A DNA stretch of 49,038 bases from a virus. The notes below the pieces were generated by a model. The model was not told the DNA's origin. It saw only the letters and a list, made by a program, of their open reading frames with translations, and did no database searches. Location: the IMG/VR virus record IMGVR_UViG_3300021089_000387, positions 1 to 49,038 of that record. One strand, given 5' to 3'. Positions 31,574 through 40,352 of the stretch are shown one piece after another. Position 1 is the stretch's first letter. Every line of letters starts with the position of its first letter. Both the position numbers and the translations under genes were made by a program.

Positions 31574-34405
31574 ATGGTATCACAAGAACAAATTGAAACG
31601 TTCCTCAATGGAGAGGACCCTGAAAAATATATTGTAGCGTTAGAATATGATTACGCGTCAGGAAAAATATTCAAAGTAATTCAAGACCCAATACAGGGTA
31701 AATCAATAAAATCAGACACATTTATTCCATTTGCATGGGTAGGTAACCTACAAGGACTCAACTTTTATGGCGGTTCTAAGGCAGCTCAAAAACAAGCTAT
31801 GTCTACACATGGAATAATTATTGAGACATTAGATACTCATAATGATACCCGAATGGAACAGGGTTTAAAGTATTTAGTTAAGACAACTAAATCATATAGT
31901 AATTTAGTAAACTTTTTTAAAGGTGGTGGATTAGACCCATGGGGTCGTGGTAATTCAGACTACATAATGATTCTAGCACCTGCCGAACAATATTTAATAC
32001 AAAAAAATAAAAGACTTTTTAAAGGTTTCGATGAATACGATGAGGTACATCGTTTTGTATTTGATATTGAGACTACAGGACTATCTCCTGAGGATAGTAA
32101 AATATTCCTTATAGGGATGAAAGATAATAAAGGTTTCGAAAAGGTTATCGCTTGTGAAAACGATGAAGAGGAACGTAAAGTTATTATTGAATTTTTTGAT
32201 ACAATCGCAAGTATAAAACCGACCTTGATTGGTGGTTATAACTCAGCCTTTTTCGATTTTCCTTTTATTCTTCGTAGAGCGGAAATATTAGGGTTAGATG
32301 TCAAAAAAATATCTAAAACATTAAATCCCAAACAAAAGTTAAGACAGAAGGAGGGTATGTTGAAGTTAGCGAATGAAATGGAACCATACACTCAAACAAT
32401 GATGTGGGGTTACAATATCATTGATATCGCACATGCAGTTAGAAGAACACAAGCAATTAACTCAGACATTAAAAGTTGGGGTCTTAAATACATAACTCAA
32501 TTTATTGGGGCGGAAAAAGAAAACCGTGTTTATGTTGAAGGAGATAAAATTGGTAAAATTTATTTTGACAACAAAGATTATTATTTCAACCCAAAGACAG
32601 GTGGTTACAAAGAAGTTGGTTCAATAGGTACTGAAAACCTAATGGAAAGATTTCCAGGACACTATGAAAAGGTAAATGGGAACTACATTATTGAAAGGTA
32701 TCTCTATGATGATATATGGGAGACTATGGTTGTAGACGAGGAGTTTAATCAAGCAAACTTCCTTCTATCTAAATTAGTACCTACCACATATGAGAGGCTA
32801 TCAACAATGGGTACCGCAACATTATGGAAAATGATTATGGCCGCTTGGTCATATAAACATAACTTAGCAATTCCTAAGAAAGGTGAAAAACGACCATTTA
32901 CAGGTGGATTGTCAAGATTGATGGCAGTAGGGTACTCTACAGACGTTTTAAAACTCGATTACTCATCACTATACCCATCGATACAGTTAGTTCATGATAT
33001 CTTCCCTAAATGTGATGTAACGGGAGCCATGAAGAGTATGTTAAAGTATTTTAGAGATACTCGTATCACTTATAAAAAATTGGCTTCAGATTTATACGTT
33101 TCAGACCCAGAACAATCTAAAAAGTATAATCGTAAACAATTACCAATTAAAATATTCATTAACGCATTTTTCGGGTCATTATCCGCTCCACACGTATTTC
33201 CGTGGGGTGATATGGATATGGGAGAACAAATTACCTGTACGGGTAGACAATATCTTAGACAAATGATAATGTGGTTTATGAAGAGAGGTTACAAACCATT
33301 AGTGATGGATACGGATGGTGTAAACTTTTCATCTCCACCTGAACGTGAAAAACACACATATATCGGTAAAGGATTAAACGGGTTGGTTGAAGAAGGTAAA
33401 GAGTATATTGGTACTGAGGCGGACGTAGCGGAGTATAATGATATTTTCATGAGAGGTGAAATGGGGTTAGATACTGACGGTGTATGGCCGTCTACTATAA
33501 ATGTTGCACGTAAAAACTACGCACTACTCACTGATACAGGTAAGGTTAAATTAACAGGTAATAGTATTAAATCTAAAAAGCTTCAAACGTATGTCGCAGA
33601 GTTTTTGGACCAAGGGTTACGTCTATTATTGGACGGTAAAGGTCATGAGTTTTTAGACTTTTATTATGAGTATGTAAATAAAATTTATAACTTGGAGATA
33701 CCGATTTCTAAAATCGCCAATAAATCTCGTGTTAAACAAAGTATAAGTGATTATAAATTACACGTAAAAAAACGAACCAAATCAGGGTCTTTAATGTCTC
33801 GACAGGCACATATGGAATTAGCTATAAAACATAACTTAAATGTGGGATTAGGTGATACTATCTATTATGTCAATAATGGTGAACGAAAATCTCACGGTGA
33901 TGTTCAAAAAAAGAATAAGTGGAATGCAACTGCGGCAGAAAAGAGAGAATATGCAATAAATAATGGTAAGCCAATGCCTCCAGATTCTACAGAAATCGTA
34001 TTGAATTGTTATTTAATTGATGATAAATATATTAGTGAAACACCTGACAAATTAGGTGAATACAATATTCCTCGTTATATGGCAGCATTTAATAAACGTA
34101 TTGAACCTTTGTTGGTAGTGTTTTCTCCTGAAATTCGTAGTGAAATATTAGTGGATAATCCAGATGATAGACCGTTTTTTACTAAATCACAAACTAAGTT
34201 GGTTAGAGGATTCCCCATGAAAGAAGGTAGTCAGGATAATTTAGATGAAGTATTAACATTATCTGACCCCGAAATTAGGTTTTGGGATGACGTTAACATA
34301 AACCCATATTACATGTATCTTGAGAATACAACTAAATTAGTGGATATGGAATACGTTAATAAAAATATGAATATTATGAATTCTTTAGACCATCAGAAGA
34401 CATAA
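31574..34405 (+). CDS. Family B DNA polymerase (T4 gp43-like), 943 aa
   Basis: Exonuclease motifs: FDIETTG (Asp164, Glu166) and GYNSAFFDFPF. Polymerase motif A is LKLDYSSLYPS with Asp462; motif B is K526-IFI-N530-AFFGS; motif C is VMDTDG with Asp579 and Asp581. Order and spacing match T4 gp43 (898 aa), and the length is close. Motif C has DTDG where many have DTDS. This is the replicative polymerase with proofreading. Its 3' end overlaps the convergent gene at 34374-34712 by 32 nt. It has its own early-type promoter and a hairpin in the leader. Confidence 0.97.
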   Translation: MVSQEQIETFLNGEDPEKYIVALEYDYASGKIFKVIQDPIQGKSIKSDTFIPFAWVGNLQGLNFYGGSKAAQKQAMSTHGIIIETLDTHNDTRMEQGLKYLVKTTKSYSNLVNFFKGGGLDPWGRGNSDYIMILAPAEQYLIQKNKRLFKGFDEYDEVHRFVFDIETTGLSPEDSKIFLIGMKDNKGFEKVIACENDEEERKVIIEFFDTIASIKPTLIGGYNSAFFDFPFILRRAEILGLDVKKISKTLNPKQKLRQKEGMLKLANEMEPYTQTMMWGYNIIDIAHAVRRTQAINSDIKSWGLKYITQFIGAEKENRVYVEGDKIGKIYFDNKDYYFNPKTGGYKEVGSIGTENLMERFPGHYEKVNGNYIIERYLYDDIWETMVVDEEFNQANFLLSKLVPTTYERLSTMGTATLWKMIMAAWSYKHNLAIPKKGEKRPFTGGLSRLMAVGYSTDVLKLDYSSLYPSIQLVHDIFPKCDVTGAMKSMLKYFRDTRITYKKLASDLYVSDPEQSKKYNRKQLPIKIFINAFFGSLSAPHVFPWGDMDMGEQITCTGRQYLRQMIMWFMKRGYKPLVMDTDGVNFSSPPEREKHTYIGKGLNGLVEEGKEYIGTEADVAEYNDIFMRGEMGLDTDGVWPSTINVARKNYALLTDTGKVKLTGNSIKSKKLQTYVAEFLDQGLRLLLDGKGHEFLDFYYEYVNKIYNLEIPISKIANKSRVKQSISDYKLHVKKRTKSGSLMSRQAHMELAIKHNLNVGLGDTIYYVNNGERKSHGDVQKKNKWNATAAEKREYAINNGKPMPPDSTEIVLNCYLIDDKYISETPDKLGEYNIPRYMAAFNKRIEPLLVVFSPEIRSEILVDNPDDRPFFTKSQTKLVRGFPMKEGSQDNLDEVLTLSDPEIRFWDDVNINPYYMYLENTTKLVDMEYVNKNMNIMNSLDHQKT

Positions 34406-34712
34406 CGTACCAGTAGTTATTTATATATCTTAGTTCAACAGAGGCAAACTTTTCGAGTCTAATTTCTTCATATTGTTCATCGATTAGTTTGTCTGTTTTT
34501 ACTATAGAGTCTGACATAGATTTTACGGTAATATGTTCTGTGGTGGTTTCATCTAATAAAATGACACATTCTGAATTACTATTTTTAACCACAATAGCGC
34601 TCTCACCATTTGTCTTATAAAAAGGCATATTAATTACCATAATAGTTTCAGAAAAAATAGTTTCTTTACCATTAATAATTTTTTTAATCGGTCGTGTTTT
34701 TATAATTCCCAT
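34374..34712 (-). CDS. Small virion-associated-type protein, 112 aa
   Basis: Beta-rich 112-residue protein. The pattern TEHITVKSMSDSIV..D.LIDEQYEEI...ASVELRYINNYWYVMSSDGL resembles small structural proteins at the end of head or fibre genes, often with trimeric beta folds. Function unknown. The stop lies inside the polymerase 3' end on the other strand. It starts 2 nt downstream of the neck-like gene's stop. Confidence 0.55.
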   Translation of the reverse strand: MGIIKTRPIKKIINGKETIFSETIMVINMPFYKTNGESAIVVKNSNSECVILLDETTTEHITVKSMSDSIVKTDKLIDEQYEEIRLEKFASVELRYINNYWYVMSSDGLKNS

Positions 34713-34714
34713 AG

Positions 34715-35827
34715 TTAAATTACGTACATTTGTCTCGGTAACGCTCTGTATTGTAATGATTTATTTAAATTTTCAGCTAAATTAGCTTCTCTTTCCATCA
34801 TCTTATAAGGTCTTAACCTTTCTAATCGATTCATTAATTCTTCCATTAATTTACTCTTTTCGTCTTTAGCTTCAGTGAGTAAAGAATCGTAATCCATTGT
34901 TACTTCAGAATCTGGAGTTTTTAAATTACCACTAAATTTACCTCTTACACGTCCTAAAGTTTCTTTAACATAAGCAACAAACCACTTTCTAACCCAAGCT
35001 TGTGCTGGATTATTTAGTTCTGCCCATAACATTTCATCAATTGGAATATCAGAAGGTAGTCTCACTACATCAGGGTTTTTAGCTAAACAATCTTCTCTAT
35101 CATTAGTTTCGTAATACCAATACCATACTCTATATTCGTTATTTTCTATTGTACCAAAATCAAATTTACCTCCAGGGACATTATAAAGATGTACGGCTTT
35201 TTTTCCTTCAGGTAACGCAGTTACTCTATACGTTAATTCACCACCAATAAGTCTTCGTTTTAAATTTATGTCTTGCATTCTAAGTAAAATGTCAAAAGCG
35301 GGTGTTATCATGTAATTACCTGTTTGTCCCATTTGTGAAAATCCGGCACCACCACCTAAACCTACACCACCCATACCTCCAAATCCACCCATAAATGGGT
35401 CGAAAAAGGCTGCGTCTAATTCTGCTCTTGAAAACCATAATAATTCATTTAATTCTCTACCTGCTGGTATTTCATAAATTTGTTGGTTTGTTTTTAAGTC
35501 GATATAATCTTTTTTGAGTACTGAGTCTCCACCGGCTTGAAGTCCAACTATTTTAGAATAAGAATAGGTGTATTGAGTTTCCCAGTCTAATGAACGAGTA
35601 GTGAATGCTCTTGTGACAGATTGTTCATCTAAGTTCATACCGTAAAGTGATGTCCATTGAGACTCTATTAACCAATCATTCACATATTGAGCGTAATCCT
35701 GAATAGATAACTCTAATAAAGAGTCCATCATTTCATCTTCTATTTCAATACTACGTATTGGTGCACCTAATAGGTGTTTTACACGGGTATAAAGTTTTGT
35801 TCTTTGTGGTTCAACTATTACTGACAT
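34715..35827 (-). CDS. Putative neck protein (gp13-like position), 370 aa
   Basis: The N-terminal helical region (IRSIEIEDEMMDSLLELSIQDYAQYVNDWLIESQW, summarised as an acidic helix pair ending in Y-x-x-Y-V-N-x-W) resembles the start of T4 gp13-type head-completion proteins. A Gly-rich loop (near residues 147-170: MGGFGGMGGVGLGGGAGF) follows, then a region with R-V-W-Y-W-Y-Y. The gene order with the tail terminator and sheath downstream supports a neck role. I cannot exclude another structural protein. A TATTTATT element precedes the ATG. Confidence 0.5.
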   Translation of the reverse strand: MSVIVEPQRTKLYTRVKHLLGAPIRSIEIEDEMMDSLLELSIQDYAQYVNDWLIESQWTSLYGMNLDEQSVTRAFTTRSLDWETQYTYSYSKIVGLQAGGDSVLKKDYIDLKTNQQIYEIPAGRELNELLWFSRAELDAAFFDPFMGGFGGMGGVGLGGGAGFSQMGQTGNYMITPAFDILLRMQDINLKRRLIGGELTYRVTALPEGKKAVHLYNVPGGKFDFGTIENNEYRVWYWYYETNDREDCLAKNPDVVRLPSDIPIDEMLWAELNNPAQAWVRKWFVAYVKETLGRVRGKFSGNLKTPDSEVTMDYDSLLTEAKDEKSKLMEELMNRLERLRPYKMMEREANLAENLNKSLQYRALPRQMYVI

Positions 35828-35841
35828 ATGTGTGTTTTCTT

Positions 35842-35849
35842 AATAAATA
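35842..35849 (-). promoter_or_regulatory. Candidate late promoter (TATTTATT)
   Basis: Minus-strand ATATTTATTAAGAAAACAC lies 14 nt before the ATG at 35827. One base from TATTTATA. Confidence 0.4.
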
Positions 35850-35868
35850 TTCAGAAAACTACATTTCT

Positions 35869-37431
35869 TTAATTAATATATTGTGATGACTCGTTAAAAA
35901 CGTATCTTCCGTTAACTATTTTAGTATTTTTATTCTCAAAAACTTCAGTTCCTAACTTATCACTATGAAAAACTAAATAATCCGTTTTATAGGGTTTAAC
36001 GTTTCCTGTACCGTAAACAATAACTTTACCGTCTTTTTTATTAATACGATTAAATGGTTTAATTTGTATTGTTTTAGTACCTTCAGGTAATGTGACGACT
36101 GCGTCTATACCTTTAATCATATCATCTACGTCACCTAGTTCCCCAACTTTTTTGACATCAGAAGTGTTAAATATTTTTTTTAAACTTACAACAGCGTCAA
36201 CCTCTCTTTTATCTCCAAACTTATTTGTTTTATCTAAACCAGACATTAGAGTTTTAAACGTTGGTGAATCTGCGTTAAAAATAGAGTACCTTAATTCTAT
36301 CAAATATTTGTTAAGTCTATCAACTTCAGTTAGTTGTTGTTTGTGATTTTTATCATTAAAATTAATTGCATCAATACCATATTTTCTTAAATATTTATTT
36401 GTGTCACTCACTAATGTACAAAAAGCTGTGTAGTTGGTATTTAACTTATTAATCACTGAGCGACCTTTTTGTTCATAATCATAAATCCCTGACATTTGAC
36501 CTTTAGAGTATTTGTTTTTTTCATACCAATATTCTGAAAATACTTCTTTTAGTATATCCATTATCGTATACATAAAACGTTTTTTTATCTCAGGATTAGT
36601 ATTAAATAATCTGCGGTACGTCTGTACTTGATTTCTATTACATCCTGCACTCGCACCTTCAGAAATAATACTTTTAACTATCTTCGTTTCAGTTAGTTTT
36701 TTTGATGTTTGATTTAAATATAATTCATTAACATAATCCCAATTGATTATTGTCCAAAAATTTCTAACATATTCATCTCTCTTATTACGGTATTTCAAGT
36801 AATAAGCATGTTCCCATGTATCTAAACACAATAATGGGTATCCACCATTTTTAACCACATTCATTAATGGGTTGTCTTGATTTGGGGTGGACATTATTTT
36901 TAATTTACCATTCTTAGTTAAGACTAACCAAGTCCATCCTGAACCAAAGTTTTTTATTGCCTCATTACTAAATATTTTTTTGAATTTAGGAAAATTACCA
37001 AAATCCTTAATTATTTTGTCATAAATTTCACCTTGAGCTCTTTGTTTTTTGGGTGACATTATTTTCCAAAAAAGTGCGTGGTTAAATGCTCCGCCCGCAT
37101 TGTCTCTAATTGTTTTATTGTATCGTGAAATACCTCTTATTAATTGTTCTAATTCAATGTTACCGTCAACTCTACTCGACAATGCATTATTTAATTTCTT
37201 AACGTATCCTTTATAATGTTTGTTATAGTGAGTATCCATAGTTTCTGAATCTATAAATCTCTCTAAGGCAGAATAAGAGTACGGTAATGTTTCTATACCA
37301 ATTTTTTTCATTTCTGTTAAAATTTGTTTGGGAGTGTGCGAGATATTAACGTTAACTTCTGTTAACTTTTCTCGGCTATTAATTTTATGTTCAATCGTTG
37401 AGATTTTATTTATTAATCTTTTGAACTTCAT
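35869..37431 (-). CDS. Mn-type superoxide dismutase fused to a nuclease-like domain, 520 aa
   Basis: Residues about 46-240 form a complete Fe/Mn SOD. The four metal ligands are present: His68 (THYNKHYKG), His118 (FNHALFW), Asp204 and His208 (LDTWEHAYYLKY). GSGWTWLV is intact. A Gly in the AGGAFNH position and Gln185 in STPNQDNPLM match MnSOD rather than FeSOD. An N-terminal tag of about 45 residues precedes it. After residue about 250 comes a long extra region; GIDAVVTLPE..TIQIKPF (Asp443, Gln456, Lys458) resembles the core of PD-(D/E)xK nucleases. The second domain is only a motif-level call. A TATTTATA element lies 12 nt upstream. Confidence 0.85.
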   Translation of the reverse strand: MKFKRLINKISTIEHKINSREKLTEVNVNISHTPKQILTEMKKIGIETLPYSYSALERFIDSETMDTHYNKHYKGYVKKLNNALSSRVDGNIELEQLIRGISRYNKTIRDNAGGAFNHALFWKIMSPKKQRAQGEIYDKIIKDFGNFPKFKKIFSNEAIKNFGSGWTWLVLTKNGKLKIMSTPNQDNPLMNVVKNGGYPLLCLDTWEHAYYLKYRNKRDEYVRNFWTIINWDYVNELYLNQTSKKLTETKIVKSIISEGASAGCNRNQVQTYRRLFNTNPEIKKRFMYTIMDILKEVFSEYWYEKNKYSKGQMSGIYDYEQKGRSVINKLNTNYTAFCTLVSDTNKYLRKYGIDAINFNDKNHKQQLTEVDRLNKYLIELRYSIFNADSPTFKTLMSGLDKTNKFGDKREVDAVVSLKKIFNTSDVKKVGELGDVDDMIKGIDAVVTLPEGTKTIQIKPFNRINKKDGKVIVYGTGNVKPYKTDYLVFHSDKLGTEVFENKNTKIVNGRYVFNESSQYIN

Positions 37432-37443
37432 TTATTTTTTTAT

Positions 37444-37451
37444 TATAAATA
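37444..37451 (-). promoter_or_regulatory. Candidate late promoter (TATTTATA)
   Basis: Minus-strand TTATTTATAATAAAAAAATAA, ending 12 nt before the ATG at 37431. It suggests the SOD fusion is expressed with virion genes. Confidence 0.5.
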
Positions 37452-37469
37452 ATGGTTAATTATAATTTT

Positions 37470-39233
37470 TTATCTTCTAACTGATATTTCATTAATAATT
37501 TGTTCCATTATGTCCCCTCTCTCCTCATTATCACCCATAACCGTTTCAAAAATATTTTTCTTATTAGATAAAATATCATATATGATACCTTCTATTGAGT
37601 TTTCAAAAATTGGGTAGAATACGGAAACATTAGATTTTTGTCCGTACCTATACGCTCTGTCTTCGGCTTGTGAATGGTCAGAAGGAACAAATGATAAATC
37701 ATTCATAACTACTGCCTCTGCTGCGGTAAGAGTTATACCAACACCTGCAGCTTTTAAGTTACCAACAAAAACTTTTATTTTATCATTTTCTTGAAATTGG
37801 TCTACAGAGTTTTGACGAGCAACTTTACTCATCTTACCGTCTAATTTAACTGCCTTTTTACCAAAGTGGTCCGCAATTCTATTTAGTGTGTCAGTAAAGT
37901 TGGTAAAGACAATTACTTTCTTTCCTTGTTCAATAATGTTTTCAACTAACTCACAAGTTTCTTTTATTTTATTTTCGGCAATTATTTGTCTGACTTTCAT
38001 TAACATAGAAAATTGTACGGTTAATGATTTTTTCTCCCTATCATCCTCCATCCAATCGTAGTATTCACCCATAAGTGCCATATACTCTTTAGATTTTAAA
38101 TTTAAATAAACGGGAGTGATAATCTTATCAGGTAAATCTAAAATATCCTGTTTTAATCTTCTAAGAACATGCGTTTTGGTTCTATCTCTTAACTCTAATA
38201 AGTTAGACGCCCCATTTACGTTCCACACTTTACGATTACCCACATTAAATTGATAACCTTCGCAGTACCTAATTACGTACGCCATCCAATTATAAGCCAC
38301 AGGTGATTCTACTAAATTTAATAAATTATAATAATTAATTGGTCTTGATGTCATTGGAGTACCCGTTAGTAACCATACCTTACCTATTGAATTTATTATG
38401 TCGTTAATTAATTTAGTTCTTTTTGCTTGAACATTTTGAATGTAATGTGCCTCATCGACAACAACTAAATCAAACCCTTCTTGCAATATTATTGATTCTT
38501 CTTTGTTTTTTATATCATGAAAATTCTTTAATATGTCATAGTTAATAATAACAAAATCGGCACTTTCCCATTTCTTACCTTCGACTATTGATATGCTTTT
38601 TTCGGTATAATTTTGAATTTCACGTTTCCAATTAATTTTTAAAGATGCTGGACAAACAATTAATACTCTTTCGGCTCCCGACTCTAAAGCAGCAATGACG
38701 GTTGAGGTAGTCTTACCTAACCCCATATCATCAGCTAAGATATATTTCTTATGACTCGCTAATTTTTCAATAGATTCTATTTGATGTTCTAACGGAGGTC
38801 TATGAGAGTATTTAGTATAATCTATTTGAACCTTTTCAATTTCCTGTGATTTTATTAGTGCAACACGAGGTAACCAAAATGAATGTAATTTTTCATTTTC
38901 AAATATTTTACCCCATATGTGAAAAGATTTATCTTTTTCGACCAAAAGTTTTTCAATGTAAACTTTTTCAGGTACTTTTGTAAGAAGTTTATCTTCCATC
39001 ATCTTCTTACCGAAGTAACTATCTAAGTCCACCCACTTTCTGGCTATTTTAGGGACTAACTCATGATAACTATTGATGTAGTCGGCTTGAGCCCTTGTTA
39101 ATTTAAAATGTTTTTGTTCTTTAAATTTTTTTTGAATAGATTGTATATAATTATTGAACCCATCGTATACTTCTAATGTACGTTGCGCCCTAACTTCAGG
39201 TATCTTAGATAATTTATCTTTATTACTTTCCAT
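37470..39233 (-). CDS. SNF2-family helicase-like ATPase, 587 aa
   Basis: Full SNF2/SF2 set: motif I LADDMGLGKT (166-175), motif II DEAH (260-263), LTGTPMTSRP (289-298), and late VVMNDLSFVPSDHSQAEDRAYRYGQK with the family-typical Q-A-x-D-R-x-x-R-x-G-Q. The N-terminal 120 residues are unlike the core and may bind DNA or partner proteins. SNF2 enzymes translocate on double-stranded DNA. In T4 similar jobs are done by UvsW and Dda, but this is SNF2 type. It lies downstream of the divergent promoter region at 39234-39279. Confidence 0.92.
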   Translation of the reverse strand: MESNKDKLSKIPEVRAQRTLEVYDGFNNYIQSIQKKFKEQKHFKLTRAQADYINSYHELVPKIARKWVDLDSYFGKKMMEDKLLTKVPEKVYIEKLLVEKDKSFHIWGKIFENEKLHSFWLPRVALIKSQEIEKVQIDYTKYSHRPPLEHQIESIEKLASHKKYILADDMGLGKTTSTVIAALESGAERVLIVCPASLKINWKREIQNYTEKSISIVEGKKWESADFVIINYDILKNFHDIKNKEESIILQEGFDLVVVDEAHYIQNVQAKRTKLINDIINSIGKVWLLTGTPMTSRPINYYNLLNLVESPVAYNWMAYVIRYCEGYQFNVGNRKVWNVNGASNLLELRDRTKTHVLRRLKQDILDLPDKIITPVYLNLKSKEYMALMGEYYDWMEDDREKKSLTVQFSMLMKVRQIIAENKIKETCELVENIIEQGKKVIVFTNFTDTLNRIADHFGKKAVKLDGKMSKVARQNSVDQFQENDKIKVFVGNLKAAGVGITLTAAEAVVMNDLSFVPSDHSQAEDRAYRYGQKSNVSVFYPIFENSIEGIIYDILSNKKNIFETVMGDNEERGDIMEQIINEISVRR

Positions 39234-39240
39234 AATCTAA

Positions 39241-39248
39241 TATTTATA
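39241..39248 (+). promoter_or_regulatory. Candidate late promoter (TATTTATA)
   Basis: ATATTTATAATATAAC lies 31 nt before the ATG at 39280. A second partial copy (TATTTATC at 39267-39274) is 5 nt before the ATG. On the minus strand the first copy also reads TATAAATA toward the SNF2 gene. Confidence 0.45.
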
Positions 39249-39279
39249 ATATAACTATAAACTAACTATTTATCAATAT

Positions 39280-39795
39280 ATGAGTAATAGAAAGATACCA
39301 ATAACGCGTTTAGAAAAGTTTTTCGGTTCCGAGGATTTTGGATTAGAACAAAATATGGGTCGTGAATGGCTTGAAGGTGATATGCATTTCACCGTTGTTC
39401 TATATAAGGTCGATAGACAAAAAACTAAAACCGATGATGTGTATGGAGAATCTTTAGAGGACGGAATACAGTTTTTACCTCCTGTTGAATTTAAAGGATA
39501 CGTAACTATCGAGACACCTGAAAATCAAAATTATTCTAATGCTAATTTATCACAATTAGAACCAGGTAACTTAAAGGTTGGTGTTTACCAAGACGCGTTA
39601 GACGAGTTAAATATTGACATCGATTATGGCGATTATTTAGGTTATTATGAAACTGAGGACCGAGTAAGGTATTACTCTGTTGTTAATGATGGTCGTGTTG
39701 TTAGCGACAATAAACATACTTATGGTGGGTATAAACCATTTTACCGAAGTATAATTGCGGCACCTGTTAATGACGGGGAATTTAGAGGAATATGA
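39280..39795 (+). CDS. Neck/tail-connector type structural protein (gp14-like position), 171 aa
   Basis: Pattern E-K-F-F-G-S-E-D-F...GREWLEGDMHFTVVLYKVDRQKTKTDDVYGE and Y-G-D-Y-L-G-Y resembles small structural proteins of contractile phages lying just upstream of the tail terminator. No enzyme motif. The T4 order 13-14-15-18-19 is roughly kept in this window, so a gp14-like neck role is plausible. It overlaps the next gene by 4 nt (ATGA). Confidence 0.5.
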   Translation: MSNRKIPITRLEKFFGSEDFGLEQNMGREWLEGDMHFTVVLYKVDRQKTKTDDVYGESLEDGIQFLPPVEFKGYVTIETPENQNYSNANLSQLEPGNLKVGVYQDALDELNIDIDYGDYLGYYETEDRVRYYSVVNDGRVVSDNKHTYGGYKPFYRSIIAAPVNDGEFRGI

Positions 39796-40352
39796 AAAAA
39801 TTACTAAAAGAAATAAATTTTATTAAAACCCGTATGTCACATATGTGTGAAGGTATTGAAGGTGAAAAAGTTGTGTGTGATGATTGTGGGTGGTCTTGGG
39901 ATTTAAGTGACGGTGGCCACGACCCGTATATCTGTCATAAATGTGGTAACGATAATCAAGAAGTTAATTATATAGGTAAAAAAGTTATGGTATACTATAA
40001 CTTACATAAACACACATTTTCAGTATCATATAAAAATAAAATTGTAATGTATGCCGATTATGTTAAATTAAAAGATGTTGAATTTAGAGTACGACAAGGA
40101 GGTAAAGAAAAAGTAAGAGATGAAATGAGAAAAAATGTACATGCCTTTGTGATTGGAACTTTAATGGATTTTTGTACGTTTCCGTGTGAAAACTTACCTG
40201 ATGAGCCAAATGAGAATGTGATAACGTATAATCCGTATAAGTATGACTCATTCGTTAGAAAAGATGGTGAGGAACCAATTTACAATGCTAACGAGGTTGA
40301 AATGATTAACTCTAAGAATAAAGTATTTTTTATAAGTGAAACTGTAAAATAA
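39792..40352 (+). CDS. Zinc-ribbon protein with phage-conserved C-terminal domain, 186 aa
   Basis: C29-x-x-C32 and C48-x-x-C51 form a zinc ribbon (VCDDCGWSW...YICHKCGND). The following domain (about 62-120) has VMVYYNLHKHTFSVSYKNK and DVEFRVRQGG...RKNVHAFVIGTL, a pattern found in several phage proteins without known function. The N-terminus is a short basic helix. It is translationally coupled to both neighbours in the neck/tail cluster (4 nt and 1 nt overlaps). Nucleic-acid or protein binding is inferred. Confidence 0.65.
   Translation: MKKLLKEINFIKTRMSHMCEGIEGEKVVCDDCGWSWDLSDGGHDPYICHKCGNDNQEVNYIGKKVMVYYNLHKHTFSVSYKNKIVMYADYVKLKDVEFRVRQGGKEKVRDEMRKNVHAFVIGTLMDFCTFPCENLPDEPNENVITYNPYKYDSFVRKDGEEPIYNANEVEMINSKNKVFFISETVK

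Noticed and set aside
34418-34425. TATTTATA inside the small virion gene
   Set aside because: Inside coding sequence with no gene start near; a chance match in AT-rich DNA.
37470-39233. T4 UvsW identity for the helicase
   Set aside because: The Q-A-E-D-R-x-x-R-x-G-Q motif and layout are SNF2 type.
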